A DNA stretch of 64,000 bases from positions 12,339-76,338 of the forward strand of contig NZ_LMCY01000033.1 of the NCBI RefSeq assembly GCF_001425685.1, written 5' to 3'. The notes under the pieces were generated by a model. The model did no database searches. It saw nothing but the letters and a program-made list of their open reading frames with translations, and was not told the DNA's origin. Shown piece by piece: positions 1 to 8,292 of this stretch; the first letter of the stretch is position 1; the number at the start of each line of letters is the position of its first letter. Made by a program: the position numbers and the translations under genes. This DNA is from Massilia sp. Root335. GTDB lineage: Bacteria > Pseudomonadota > Gammaproteobacteria > Burkholderiales > Burkholderiaceae_D.

Positions 1-1
1 C

Positions 2-97
2 TATTTGATCAATTATTCGGGGTGGCAACGACTGCTGGATGCGCGGCGGCTGACGACGCCCGCGCATTTGCTGTGCGCTGCGGTCCGGTTCGGCTAA
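2..97 (+). CDS. possible C-terminal end of a gene cut by the window edge
   Basis: One forward frame is open from the left edge to a TAA at 95-97 and would encode about 31 residues ending in LLCAAVRFG. The piece is too short to assign a family, and an open frame of this size is expected by chance in G+C-rich DNA. It is listed only because nothing else accounts for the left edge. Sequence to the left of the window would settle it. Confidence 0.25.
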   Translation, partial: YLINYSGWQRLLDARRLTTPAHLLCAAVRFG

Positions 98-192
98 GGG
101 CGGCTGCGCTCGGTTACCGAAATATCGCGAACACAGCCATTTTTTTTACTAAATGGAAATTTTAAAGGCCACGACACAGCATCATCGGATGC

Positions 193-232
193 CATGTATT
201 TATTGTTTCCTTGAGGATACAATAAATACATG
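193..232. promoter_or_regulatory. 14-bp perfect inverted repeat upstream of the chemoreceptor
   Basis: CATGTATTTATTGT (193-206) and ACAATAAATACATG (219-232) are exact inverted copies separated by 12 bases, ending 43 bases before the chemoreceptor ATG. The element is A+T-rich in a G+C-rich setting. It could be an operator for a dimeric regulator or an RNA hairpin in the leader. No T-tract follows, so it does not read as an intrinsic terminator. Confidence 0.55.
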
Positions 233-275
233 CCGCCTTCGCGGCCGTGTTACCTTACTTACAACAGAGAACATC

Positions 276-2276
276 ATGGGCTTACAACAACGCCTCGAGC
301 ATCTGCTGCTCTGGCATAAATTCGCGATCCTGAGCGTGGTCGGCATCGTCGTCGCCGCCATCCCGGCCACGCTCTACCTGGAAGAGACCGGCAAGGCGCT
401 GGACGCGCTGCAGCTCGAAGCCCAGGCGCGCAGGCCGGTGGCCACGATCCTCGCCGCGATCCAGACGACCCAGCAGCATCGCGGCCTGGCGGCACTGGTG
501 GTCGGCGGCGTCGCGGAATCGGTCCCGAAGCGCGAAGCGAAGCAGCGCGAGGTGGACGGCAACTACGCGGCCATGGCGGCGATCGTCGCCGGCCTCCACG
601 ATCCGCGCCTCGACCAGGCGTGGACGGACGCGAACCGGGACTGGGAAGCGTTGCGCGGGCGCGTGGTCGCGCGCACGATCTCGGTGCCCGAGAGCTATGA
701 GGGGCACACGGCCCTGGTGCCCAAGCTGCTCGAGGTCGAGGACCAGGTGGCCGACCACTACGGCCTGGACCTGGACCCGGACGTCGATTCCTACCAGCTG
801 ATCCAGGCGATTTATTACCAGCTGCCTTACCTGTCGGAGGAACTCGGCAAGATGCGGGCCAAGGGCGCCGGCATGCTGGCCACGAAGAGCGCCAGCGCGG
901 AAGACCGGTTGGCCCTGTCCGCGATCGTCGCGCGGGTCGCCGACCGGCTGCACCAGACCAGCCGCCAGTTCGACAAGGCCGCGCGCGCCAATCCGGCCCT
1001 GGCCGCGCCGCTGGAAGGTCCGATGCGGCACGTGCGCGAGCAGGCGCAGCAGACCATGCAACTGGCCATGGGGCAGATCGTGAAGGCGGACCAGCTCACT
1101 TTCTCCGGGCCGGAGTACGTCAGGCTGACCACGGCCGCCATCGATGCCCAGTACGCGTTCGCGGACAAGGCCACGGAGCAGTTCAACGGCCTGCTCGACG
1201 CCAGGATTTCCGCCCTCCGCCGCACCCGTCTGGGCATGCTGGCCGCCGTCGCCGCCCTGTTCGCGTTCGGCGGCCTGATGCTCTACGTGATCGCGCGCTC
1301 CGTGACGCAGCCGCTGAACAATGCCGTCGAGATCGCGGAACGGGTCGCCGCCGGCGATCTGACGGCGGCCTTCGCCACCGAGGGGCGCAATGAAACCGCG
1401 CGGCTGCTGGCTTCCCTCGGGCGCATGAACGACAACCTGCGCAAGATCGTGCGCGAGGTCCGGGTCAGCGTCGACACCATCGGCGCCACGACCGGCGACA
1501 TCGCAAATGGCAACGCGGACCTGTCGGCGCGCACCGAATCGCAGGCATCGAGCCTGGAAGAGACGGCGGCGTCGATGGAAGAGATCACGGCCACCGTCCG
1601 GCAGAACGCCGAGAATGCCGCCCAGGCCAACCAGGTAGCGCGCCAGGCCTCGGCCGTGGCCGAGCGCGGCGGTCAGGTGGTGACCGACGTGGTGGCGACG
1701 ATGGCAGCGATCAACGCCAGCGCGCGCAGGATCGTCGACATCATCGGCGTCATCGACGGTATCGCCTTCCAGACCAATATTCTTGCGCTGAATGCCGCCG
1801 TCGAGGCGGCGCGCGCGGGAGAGCAGGGCCGCGGCTTCGCGGTGGTGGCGGGCGAAGTGCGCAGCCTGGCCCAGCGCAGCGCGGCGGCGGCCAAGGAGAT
1901 CAAGCAGCTCATCGACGAAAGCGTCGAGCGCGTCGAGACGGGCAACCGCCTGGTGATCCAGGCCGGCGCGTCGATGGACGATATCCTGTCCAGCGTGCAG
2001 CGCGTGTCCGGCATCGTGTCGGAGATCGTCGTCGCGTCGCGTGAGCAGGCGGCGGCCATCCACCAGGTCAACGACGCCATTACGAACCTGGACGACACCA
2101 CCCAGCAGAACGCCGCTCTGGTGGAGCAAGCGGCGGCGGCGGCCGCGAGTCTGGATGAGCAGGCGCGCAACCTGGCCCGTACCGTGAGCGTTTTCCATAC
2201 CGGCGACGATCCGGAGGTGCAAGGCCAGGGCGCGGCGCTCCGGCGGCCGGCGCCTGTCGTCAGGCTGGCGGCCTGA
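276..2276 (+). CDS. methyl-accepting chemotaxis protein
   Basis: Inner-membrane chemoreceptor of 666 residues that signals through CheW/CheA. A first membrane helix lies at about residues 16-35, followed by a roughly 280-residue periplasmic sensor region, a second helix near 318-340, a HAMP linker and a cytoplasmic signalling hairpin. The conserved hairpin tip ([20 protein letters not shown]) begins near residue 492. There is no C-terminal CheR/CheB-tethering pentapeptide; the protein ends in PAPVVRLAA. The frame is open upstream to 153, but ATG 276 is preferred because the membrane helix then sits at the N-terminus and an AGAGA precedes it. No other chemotaxis gene is nearby. The ligand is unknown. 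Confidence 0.93.
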   Translation: MGLQQRLEHLLLWHKFAILSVVGIVVAAIPATLYLEETGKALDALQLEAQARRPVATILAAIQTTQQHRGLAALVVGGVAESVPKREAKQREVDGNYAAMAAIVAGLHDPRLDQAWTDANRDWEALRGRVVARTISVPESYEGHTALVPKLLEVEDQVADHYGLDLDPDVDSYQLIQAIYYQLPYLSEELGKMRAKGAGMLATKSASAEDRLALSAIVARVADRLHQTSRQFDKAARANPALAAPLEGPMRHVREQAQQTMQLAMGQIVKADQLTFSGPEYVRLTTAAIDAQYAFADKATEQFNGLLDARISALRRTRLGMLAAVAALFAFGGLMLYVIARSVTQPLNNAVEIAERVAAGDLTAAFATEGRNETARLLASLGRMNDNLRKIVREVRVSVDTIGATTGDIANGNADLSARTESQASSLEETAASMEEITATVRQNAENAAQANQVARQASAVAERGGQVVTDVVATMAAINASARRIVDIIGVIDGIAFQTNILALNAAVEAARAGEQGRGFAVVAGEVRSLAQRSAAAAKEIKQLIDESVERVETGNRLVIQAGASMDDILSSVQRVSGIVSEIVVASREQAAAIHQVNDAITNLDDTTQQNAALVEQAAAAAASLDEQARNLARTVSVFHTGDDPEVQGQGAALRRPAPVVRLAA

Positions 2277-2303
2277 AAAAAAAGGCCGGGCATCGGCCCG
2301 GCC
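2277..2303 (-). terminator. intrinsic terminator of the beta-glucoside operon
   Basis: GGCCGGGC (2284-2291) and GCCCGGCC (2296-2303) form an 8-bp stem with a four-base loop. Seven A residues at 2277-2283 become a T-tract on the minus strand, directly after the hairpin. It lies just past the stop codon of the permease gene at 2324, so it should end the leftward operon. The chemoreceptor stops at 2276, but its reading direction gives no T-tract. Confidence 0.8.
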
Positions 2304-2323
2304 AGGAAATGACGGCCTGGGTC

Positions 2324-3691
2324 TCAGGCCGCGTGGTGACTGGCGCTCGCGTCGTTCGCAGCCGGCGCGCCCTTGACGCTGCCGCTGCCCGCGTCCATGC
2401 CGTCGTCGTGGTGGAACGGCGCGAACCACGTCGCGAGGAACGACGGGATCGTCGCGATCATGACGGCGACGAAGTAGCTGACGTAGCCCAGGTATTCCTG
2501 CAGCACGCCGCTGATCGTGCCCGTGACCAGCATGCACAAGCCCATCAGGCCCGTGCCGAAGGCGTAGTGCGTCGTCGTGTACTTGCCCGGCGCGAGCTGC
2601 TGCATCAGGTAGATCATGTAGCCGACGGAGCCGAAGCCGAAGAAGAACTTCTCGACGATGACGCCGGCCGCGATCGTCCACGCGTTGGAGGGCAGGGCGA
2701 TGCTCATCGCCAGGAACGTCAGGTTGGGAATGTTGACGGCGCAGCACAGGATGAACAGCGTGCGTTTCAGGCCGCGCTTCGCGACGAACATCCCGCCCAG
2801 CAGGGAGCCGACGAGCACCGCGATCAGGCCCCAGGTGCCGTAGATGATGCCCAGGCTCTCGTTGGACAGGCCGAGTCCTCCCTTCGCGGGTGAATCGACC
2901 ATGAAGAAGGGCCCGATCTTTTCCAGCATGCCGATGCTGAAGCGGAACAGGAACGCGAAGGCGACCATCTTCCACACGTCGGGCTTCTGGAAGAAGGTGA
3001 CGAACGAATCCCACAGGATGCCGGCGGCGCCGCGCACGCTGGCCGGCGTGTTTTCCGCGCGCGCGCCCTCGGGCATCACGCGCGCGTGCCAGGCGGCCAT
3101 CAGGAGGATGAGGCCGGCGACGATGAAGAAGATCACGCGCCACGCGTCCATCCAGTCCGGCCCGAATACCTTCGGGTCATGGTGGAACACGTCCGTGTGC
3201 AGGCGCCCGCTCAGGTAGACGAGGAAGCCGGACGCCACGATCGGCCCGACGTTCCACGACAGGCTCTGCACGCCGCAGTACAGGGCCTGCGTGCGCGGGT
3301 CGAGCGATGTGACGTAGACGCCGTCGCTGGCGATGTCCTGCGTCGCGCCGATGAACGACATCAGGACGAACATGGACAGCATCAGCACCATCCAGTTCGG
3401 CATGCTCATCGCCAGCCCGACGCCGGCGAAGCCCAGCGCGATCAGCACCTGCATCAGCAGCACGAAGAACTTCTTCGTGCGGTACATCTCGACGAACGGC
3501 GCGAACAGCGGTTTCGCGGTGTAGGCGAAGATCAGGAAGCTCGAATACGCGGCGGCGCGCGCATTGTCCATGCCGATGTTCTTGAACATGATGGCGGTCA
3601 CGCTGGTCAGCATGACGTAGCCCATCGCCATCGTGAAGTACCCGGTGGGCACCCACAGCAGCGGGTGGCGGATGCGCTCAGGCGTGCGCAT
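2324..3691 (-). CDS. MFS transporter, AmpG-like
   Basis: Inner-membrane permease of 455 residues with about 12 hydrophobic segments. The stretch ATQDIASDGVYV near residue 115 matches the signature of the AmpG/PAT branch of the major facilitator superfamily, whose members import glycosides or muropeptides. It is the third gene of a leftward operon after beta-glucosidase and glucokinase, and its start overlaps the end of glucokinase by 14 bases, which suggests translational coupling. By context it imports a beta-glucoside or cello-oligosaccharide for the cytoplasmic beta-glucosidase; that substrate is inferred. The C-terminal tail is short, polar and His/Ala-rich. An intrinsic terminator follows. 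Confidence 0.88.
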   Translation of the reverse strand: MRTPERIRHPLLWVPTGYFTMAMGYVMLTSVTAIMFKNIGMDNARAAAYSSFLIFAYTAKPLFAPFVEMYRTKKFFVLLMQVLIALGFAGVGLAMSMPNWMVLMLSMFVLMSFIGATQDIASDGVYVTSLDPRTQALYCGVQSLSWNVGPIVASGFLVYLSGRLHTDVFHHDPKVFGPDWMDAWRVIFFIVAGLILLMAAWHARVMPEGARAENTPASVRGAAGILWDSFVTFFQKPDVWKMVAFAFLFRFSIGMLEKIGPFFMVDSPAKGGLGLSNESLGIIYGTWGLIAVLVGSLLGGMFVAKRGLKRTLFILCCAVNIPNLTFLAMSIALPSNAWTIAAGVIVEKFFFGFGSVGYMIYLMQQLAPGKYTTTHYAFGTGLMGLCMLVTGTISGVLQEYLGYVSYFVAVMIATIPSFLATWFAPFHHDDGMDAGSGSVKGAPAANDASASHHAA

Positions 3692-4730
3692 GATGGGCCG
3701 CCGTGACGGAGTCGATCGGTGCGCGCTGGGCCGCGGCGCGGGCGTCGACGAGCTGCTGGTCCAGCATCGCGGCGGCGCCGGCCAGGGCAGGGTAGGGCGC
3801 GTGGATCACGTATACGGGGATCTGCTTGCAGAAGTCGGTGAAGCGGCCCTTGTTCTCGAAGCGGGCGCGGAACGACGACTTGGCGAAGAACCCGCCCAGG
3901 CGCGGCACGACGCCGCCGCCGATGTAGATGCCGCCGCGCGCGCACAAGGTCACGGCCACGTTCGCGGCCATCGTGCCGAGCGCGCCGCAGAAGATGTCCA
4001 GCACTTCGGCGCACAGCGCGTCGCCCGCCAGGCCGCGCTCGACGACCTGCGCCGGTTCGAGGGCATCGCCTTCGATGCCGTCGATGGCGCACAGCGCCTC
4101 GTGGATCGTCGCCAGGCCCGGACCCGAGATCAGGCGTTCGGCCGACACGTGGTTCCACTTGGTCCAGCAGTACGCGAGCACCGCCTGTTCGCGCGCGTTG
4201 GACGGCGAAAAGGCGACGTGGCCGCCTTCGCTGGGCAGTACGGTCCAGCGGCCGCCGGCCGGGATCACGCCGCCGACGCCGAGACCGGTGCCCGCGCCCA
4301 CGAGGCCGATCACGGCGTCGGGGCTGACGCGGGTGCCGCCGACCTGTTCGAGGTCCGCGTCCGCGAGGCCGGGCACCGACATCGACAGCGCGGCGAAGTC
4401 GTTCACGACGAGCAGCGTGTCGAGGCCGAGGTCGCGGCGCGCGGCGTCGATCGAGAACTGCCAGTGGTGGTTGGTCATCTTGACGAAATCGCCTTCGACC
4501 GGATTCGCGATCGCGATCACGGCGTGGCGCACTTCGCGCGCGGCGCCGGGGTGGCGCGCCAGGTAGGCGCGCACGGCGTCGGTGAACGTCGGGTGGGCGG
4601 CGCAGGCCAGCGTCGCGATTTCCTCGATGCGGCCGGGGCCGCGCTGCAATGCGAAGCGGGCGTTGGTGCCGCCGATGTCGGCCAGCAGGCGGGCGCCGCC
4701 GAAAAGCACATCATCCATGGTGTCCCTCAT
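3678..4730 (-). CDS. glk: glucokinase (ROK-independent Glk type)
   Basis: Cytoplasmic ATP-dependent glucokinase of 350 residues, phosphorylating glucose released by the neighbouring beta-glucosidase. The N-terminus has the phosphate-binding motif LLADIGGTNARFAL, followed by VVNDFAAL with the catalytic Asp and the glycine-rich GLVGAGTGLGVGG, all typical of the bacterial Glk family. Start ATG 4730 (MRDTMDD) is preferred because AGGAG lies 12 bases upstream; ATG 4718 is the alternative. The longer upstream extension is Arg-rich and not family-like. The gene lies 38 bases after the beta-glucosidase stop and overlaps the permease start, so the three genes form one operon. Confidence 0.93.
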   Translation of the reverse strand: MRDTMDDVLFGGARLLADIGGTNARFALQRGPGRIEEIATLACAAHPTFTDAVRAYLARHPGAAREVRHAVIAIANPVEGDFVKMTNHHWQFSIDAARRDLGLDTLLVVNDFAALSMSVPGLADADLEQVGGTRVSPDAVIGLVGAGTGLGVGGVIPAGGRWTVLPSEGGHVAFSPSNAREQAVLAYCWTKWNHVSAERLISGPGLATIHEALCAIDGIEGDALEPAQVVERGLAGDALCAEVLDIFCGALGTMAANVAVTLCARGGIYIGGGVVPRLGGFFAKSSFRARFENKGRFTDFCKQIPVYVIHAPYPALAGAAAMLDQQLVDARAAAQRAPIDSVTAAHHAHA

Positions 4731-4768
4731 GTCTTGCTCGGTCTCCTGTTGTTCTTGTCCGCGGCAGG

Positions 4769-6106
4769 TCAGGCCGCGCGTAGCGCATCGCGCTGGCCGG
4801 CGATGAAATCGCGGTACCAGAGCGCGCTCGCCTTGGGCGTGCGCTGCTGCGTGGCGTAGTCGACGTAGACGATGCCGAAGCGCTTGGCATAGCCGGAATT
4901 CCATTCAAAATTATCCATCAGGCTCCACAGGAAGTAACCGCGCACGTCGACGCCCTGGTCCATCGCGGCCTTGAGGGCCTCGAGGTGGGTGCGGACGTAG
5001 TCCAGGCGCTGGGTGTCGTTGACCTGGCCGCCCTCGATCGCGTCGACCGAGGCCATGCCGTTTTCCGTAATGTACACCGGCGGCAGGTCGGGGTACTCCT
5101 GTTTCAGCTGCACGAGCAGGTCCGTCAGGCCCTGCGGATAGATTTCCCATCCCATGTCGGTGAAGCCCATGCCGCCTTCGGGCTTCTTCGGCGGGACGTC
5201 CGCGCTCATCACTTCGCGGCGGTAGTAGTTCACGCCGAGGAAGTCGAGCGGCTGGGCGATGACGTCGAAGTCGCCCGCGTGCACGGTGGGCGCGTCGGCG
5301 CCGTGCGCTTCCAGCGACAGGGCCGGATAGCGGCGCTTGAAGATCGGGTCCATGAACCACTCGATGGAATTGGCCCATTCGAGCGCGGCGAGGCGGCGGT
5401 CCGCTTCGGTGTCGGTGGCCGGTTCGGCGGTCCACTGGTTCAGCACGATGCCCAGTTGCGCGCTCGGATTCACGGCGCGCATCGCCTGCATGGCCAGGCC
5501 GTGCGAAAGTAGCAGGTGGTGCGACACCTGGATCGCCTGTTTCTTGTCCGCGACGCCGGGCGCGAACTGGCCGTTGCCGTAGCCGAGGTTCGCCGTGCAC
5601 CACGGCTCGTTGTGCGTGGCGATGCTGGCCACGCGGTTGCCGTAGCGGCGCGCCACCTCGGCCGCGTAGTCGGCGAAGCGGTGCGCCGTGTCGCGCGCCA
5701 TCCAGCCGCCGTCATCCTGCAGGCCCTGCGGCAGGTCCCAGTGGTACAGCGTGATGTGCGCGGCGATGCCTTTTTCGTCCAGCGCGTCCAGCAGGCGCGT
5801 GTAGAAATCGAAACCCGCCTCGTTCCACGCGCCCTTGCCGGTCGGCTGCACGCGGCTCCACGCCATCGAGAAGCGGTAGGCGCCCACGCCCAGCGACGCC
5901 ATCAGGGCGACGTCTTCGCGATAGCGGTGGTAGTGGTCGCAGGCCACGTCGCCATTGCTGCCGTCGATGATGTTGGCGGCGTCGTGCGAGAACGTATCCC
6001 AGATCGAAGGGCCCTTGCCGTCGGCGTCAAAGGCGCCTTCGATCTGGAAGGCGCTGGTGGCGACGCCCCACGTGAAGTTGGAAGGAAAGCGGATGGAGTC
6101 GGTCAT
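4769..6106 (-). CDS. GH1 family beta-glucosidase
   Basis: Glycoside hydrolase family 1 enzyme of 445 residues, the usual length, without a signal peptide and therefore cytoplasmic. The N-terminal signature (FTWGVATSAFQIEGA) is present. The acid/base glutamate lies in THNEPW (Glu167) and the nucleophile in YITENG (Glu348), so the retaining mechanism is intact. It hydrolyses beta-glucosides or cellobiose to glucose for the adjacent glucokinase. It is the first gene of the leftward operon and is controlled by the divergent LacI-family gene through a promoter and operator at 6141-6183. Beta-galactosidase or beta-fucosidase side activity is possible in this family. Confidence 0.95.
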   Translation of the reverse strand: MTDSIRFPSNFTWGVATSAFQIEGAFDADGKGPSIWDTFSHDAANIIDGSNGDVACDHYHRYREDVALMASLGVGAYRFSMAWSRVQPTGKGAWNEAGFDFYTRLLDALDEKGIAAHITLYHWDLPQGLQDDGGWMARDTAHRFADYAAEVARRYGNRVASIATHNEPWCTANLGYGNGQFAPGVADKKQAIQVSHHLLLSHGLAMQAMRAVNPSAQLGIVLNQWTAEPATDTEADRRLAALEWANSIEWFMDPIFKRRYPALSLEAHGADAPTVHAGDFDVIAQPLDFLGVNYYRREVMSADVPPKKPEGGMGFTDMGWEIYPQGLTDLLVQLKQEYPDLPPVYITENGMASVDAIEGGQVNDTQRLDYVRTHLEALKAAMDQGVDVRGYFLWSLMDNFEWNSGYAKRFGIVYVDYATQQRTPKASALWYRDFIAGQRDALRAA

Positions 6107-6140
6107 GATGCTTCGGTTGGTCGTTGTGGGTTGAAACTTC

Positions 6141-6154
6141 TGAAATCGATTTCA
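6141..6154. promoter_or_regulatory. LacI-family operator, 14-bp palindrome
   Basis: TGAAATCGATTTCA is a perfect palindrome centred on a CG step, the usual architecture of LacI/GalR operators. It begins at the last base of the leftward -10 box (6154-6159) and covers the predicted transcription start of the beta-glucosidase operon, so a bound repressor would block initiation. The candidate repressor is the LacI-family protein encoded divergently from 6292. Confidence 0.75.
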
Positions 6155-6183
6155 TCGTACATGCGCCATTGCCCGGGTGTCAA
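6154..6183 (-). promoter_or_regulatory. sigma-70-type promoter of the beta-glucoside operon
   Basis: On the minus strand a perfect TTGACA (-35, 6178-6183) is followed after 18 bases by TACGAT (-10, 6154-6159; four of six consensus bases). Transcription would start inside the palindromic operator at 6141-6154, about 40 bases before the beta-glucosidase ATG. Confidence 0.65.
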
Positions 6184-6291
6184 ATAGATTTTTTCCCTGC
6201 AAGCCGCCCGCCACATGTCAAACCGGCATGTCCTGGTGTATATTCACGAGCTTCGCGGCAATTGCCGTGTAGAAGAACCAGGCCGAAACGC

Positions 6292-7311
6292 ATGAAAAAG
6301 GATTCCAGCAGCCCGCAGATGGTCACCGTCCACGAGGTCGCCCGTGTGGCGGGCGTGTCGGCGGCGACGGTGTCGCGCTTCCTGAACGGCACCGCCAAGG
6401 TGTCGGAGGAAAAGCGCCAGGCCATCGAAAGCGTCATCGAAAAGCTCAATTACAAGCCGAACGTGCTGGCGCAGAACCTCAAGACGGGCAGTTCGCGCAC
6501 CATCGGCGTGTTGACGCAGTCGCTCGTGTCGGGCTATTTCGCCGACGCGATGGCGGGCATCGACGAAGCGCTGCAGGGGACGGGCTACGCGCCGCTGATC
6601 GTCTCGGGCCACTGGCATGCGGACGAGGAGGCCGAGCGCATCGAACTGCTGATCGCGCGCCGCGTGGACGGCCTCGTGATCCTGAGCGGCAAGCTGAAGG
6701 ATGCGCAGATCCTGAAACTGTCGCAGCGCGTGCCCATCGTCGCCTTCGGCCGCGACCTGAGCGCGCCGCGCGCGTACGGCTTCTGCCTCGATAACTACTG
6801 GGGCGCCTGCGAGGCGGTGGGCCACCTGATCGCGCAGGGCCACCGCAACATCGCGTTCATCACGGGTCCGTCCGACCACCAGGATGCGCTGGCCCGCCTG
6901 GCCGGCTACCGCGACACGCTGGCCAAGCACGGCATCAAGGAACAGCAGCAGCTGATCGTGGGCGGCGACTTCCAGGAATCGGGCGGCCTGCTGGCGGTCG
7001 AGCGCCTGCTCGAATCGAAGCAGCGCTTTTCCGCGATCTTCTGCGCCAACGACCTGACGGCGTACGGCGCGCGCCTGGCGCTGTACCGGCGCGGCATCCG
7101 CGTCCCGGAAGACATCTCCGTGATCGGCTTCGACGACCTGCACAGCTCCATGTACACGACGCCGCCGCTGACCACCGTGCGCCAGCCGCTGTTCGACGTC
7201 GGCAAGTGCCTGGGTCGCGCCATCGTCAAGATGATCGGGCACGAGACGCTCGACATCGAGGTGCCGCAGCTGAACCTCGTCGTGCGCGAGTCCGTCAAGC
7301 AGATCGACTGA
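6292..7311 (+). CDS. LacI-family transcriptional repressor of the beta-glucoside operon
   Basis: DNA-binding regulator of 339 residues. The N-terminal helix-turn-helix and hinge (VARVAGVSAATVSRFLNG) occupies about residues 17-35 and is followed by a periplasmic-binding-protein-like sugar sensor domain (GVLTQSLVSGYFADAMAGI, then VIGFDDLHSSMYTTPPLTTV near the end). It is divergent from the beta-glucosidase operon, and a 14-bp palindrome of LacI type lies between them, so it probably represses that operon and releases it on binding a glucoside or a derivative. Start ATG 6292 (MKKDSSS) places the helix-turn-helix at the N-terminus; the frame is open further upstream, but that extension is not family-like. 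Confidence 0.93.
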   Translation: MKKDSSSPQMVTVHEVARVAGVSAATVSRFLNGTAKVSEEKRQAIESVIEKLNYKPNVLAQNLKTGSSRTIGVLTQSLVSGYFADAMAGIDEALQGTGYAPLIVSGHWHADEEAERIELLIARRVDGLVILSGKLKDAQILKLSQRVPIVAFGRDLSAPRAYGFCLDNYWGACEAVGHLIAQGHRNIAFITGPSDHQDALARLAGYRDTLAKHGIKEQQQLIVGGDFQESGGLLAVERLLESKQRFSAIFCANDLTAYGARLALYRRGIRVPEDISVIGFDDLHSSMYTTPPLTTVRQPLFDVGKCLGRAIVKMIGHETLDIEVPQLNLVVRESVKQID

Positions 7312-7353
7312 TCGACAATCCGGGGTCGACAATTCGGGGTCGACAATTCGGGG
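7312..7353. repeat. three tandem copies of a 14-mer
   Basis: The unit TCGACAATTCGGGG occurs at 7326-7339 and 7340-7353, with a one-base variant (TCGACAATCCGGGG) at 7312-7325, starting directly after the LacI stop codon. The last GGGG is shared with the left arm of the inverted repeat that follows. Confidence 0.85.
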
Positions 7354-7399
7354 TCAGAGCCCGGTTTTTGGAAATTACCCAAAATCGGGCTCTGACCCC
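7350..7399. repeat. long inverted repeat, REP/MITE-like element
   Basis: GGGGTCAGAGCCCG (7350-7363) and CGGGCTCTGACCCC (7386-7399) are exact inverted copies around a 22-base A+T-rich centre whose TTTT and AAAA ends could extend the stem. It lies between the convergent LacI and SDR genes, so it could act as a bidirectional terminator, but the shape resembles dispersed palindromic repeats of betaproteobacteria. That family link is from general familiarity and was not checked. Confidence 0.7.
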
Positions 7400-7434
7400 G
7401 GTTCATTGCTGATCCCGGTTCGTTGGCTCCGGTT

Positions 7435-8181
7435 TCAGGCAGCGAAGCCGCCGTCCACCGCCAGGTCCGCACCCGTCACGAATCCCGCTTCGGGGCTGGC
7501 CAGCCACGCCACCATCGACGCGATCTCCTGCGGCCGGCCGTGGCGCGGCAATGCCATGAAGGCGTGCAGCGACTTGCCGAAGTCCGTGTCGGCCGGGTTC
7601 ATGTCCGTGTCGACGGGGCCCGGCAGCACGTTGTTGACGGTGATGCCGCGCGGGCCGAGGTCGCGCGCGAGGCCTTTCACGAGGCCCGTCAGCGCCGATT
7701 TGCTCATCGCATAGACGGCGGCGCCGGCGAACGGCACGCGCAGCGCGTTCGTGCTGCCGATGTTGATGACGCGCCCGCCCTCGCCCAGGTGGCGCACGGC
7801 CGCCTGCGTGGCGGCGAACACGGCGCGCAGGTTGACGGCGACCGTCTTGTCGAAATCCGCGAGCGAAAATTCCGTCACGTGGCCGCCGAGGAACACGCCC
7901 GCATTGTTGACGAGGATGTCCAGCCGGCCGAATTTGGCGACGGCCGCGTCGATGGCGGCCGTCAGCGCCTGCGCGTCGGCCACGTCGGCGCGCAGGGCCA
8001 GGGCGCGGCCGCCGGCGGCCTCGATGCGTCCGGCGAGCTCTTGCGCGGCGGCGTCCGACGATTGATACGTGAACGCGACGGCCGCGCCGTCCCGCGCCAG
8101 GCGCTCGACGATGGCGGCGCCGATGCCGCGCGAACCGCCGGTGACGAAAGCGACTTTGTGTTCGAAATGCGTGGTTGCCAT
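7435..8181 (-). CDS. SDR family oxidoreductase
   Basis: Classical short-chain dehydrogenase/reductase of 248 residues with the Rossmann motif TGGSRGIG near residue 14, the NNAG motif and the catalytic YAMSK. The C-terminus GADLAVDGGFAA is typical of FabG-like SDRs. The cofactor is probably NADP(H), because an Arg follows the glycine motif; the substrate is unknown. ATG 8181 is chosen because GGAGA sits just upstream; an in-frame ATG at 8193 would put that GGAGA inside the gene. The divergent LysR gene at 8293 is the likely regulator. Such pairs are common in Burkholderiales and usually deal with small carbonyls or quinones. Confidence 0.9.
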   Translation of the reverse strand: MATTHFEHKVAFVTGGSRGIGAAIVERLARDGAAVAFTYQSSDAAAQELAGRIEAAGGRALALRADVADAQALTAAIDAAVAKFGRLDILVNNAGVFLGGHVTEFSLADFDKTVAVNLRAVFAATQAAVRHLGEGGRVINIGSTNALRVPFAGAAVYAMSKSALTGLVKGLARDLGPRGITVNNVLPGPVDTDMNPADTDFGKSLHAFMALPRHGRPQEIASMVAWLASPEAGFVTGADLAVDGGFAA

Positions 8182-8292
8182 GCTGTTCTCCATTCGGTTG
8201 GGGTGGTTGATGGATGCAGTATCATTCCAACTCCCGGTTCAAACTAGCCGGCCAGAACGCATAAGACTTTCAACTACAGGTTAAAGGTCCCC

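Noticed and set aside
153-275. Upstream extension of the chemoreceptor start
   Set aside because: The extra 41 residues precede the membrane helix, span the inverted repeat, and lack a ribosome-binding site.
282-3143. Long open frame on the minus strand opposite the chemoreceptor
   Set aside because: It is antisense to a clear chemoreceptor, very rich in Arg, His and Gly, and shows no domain. It is a G+C-driven shadow.
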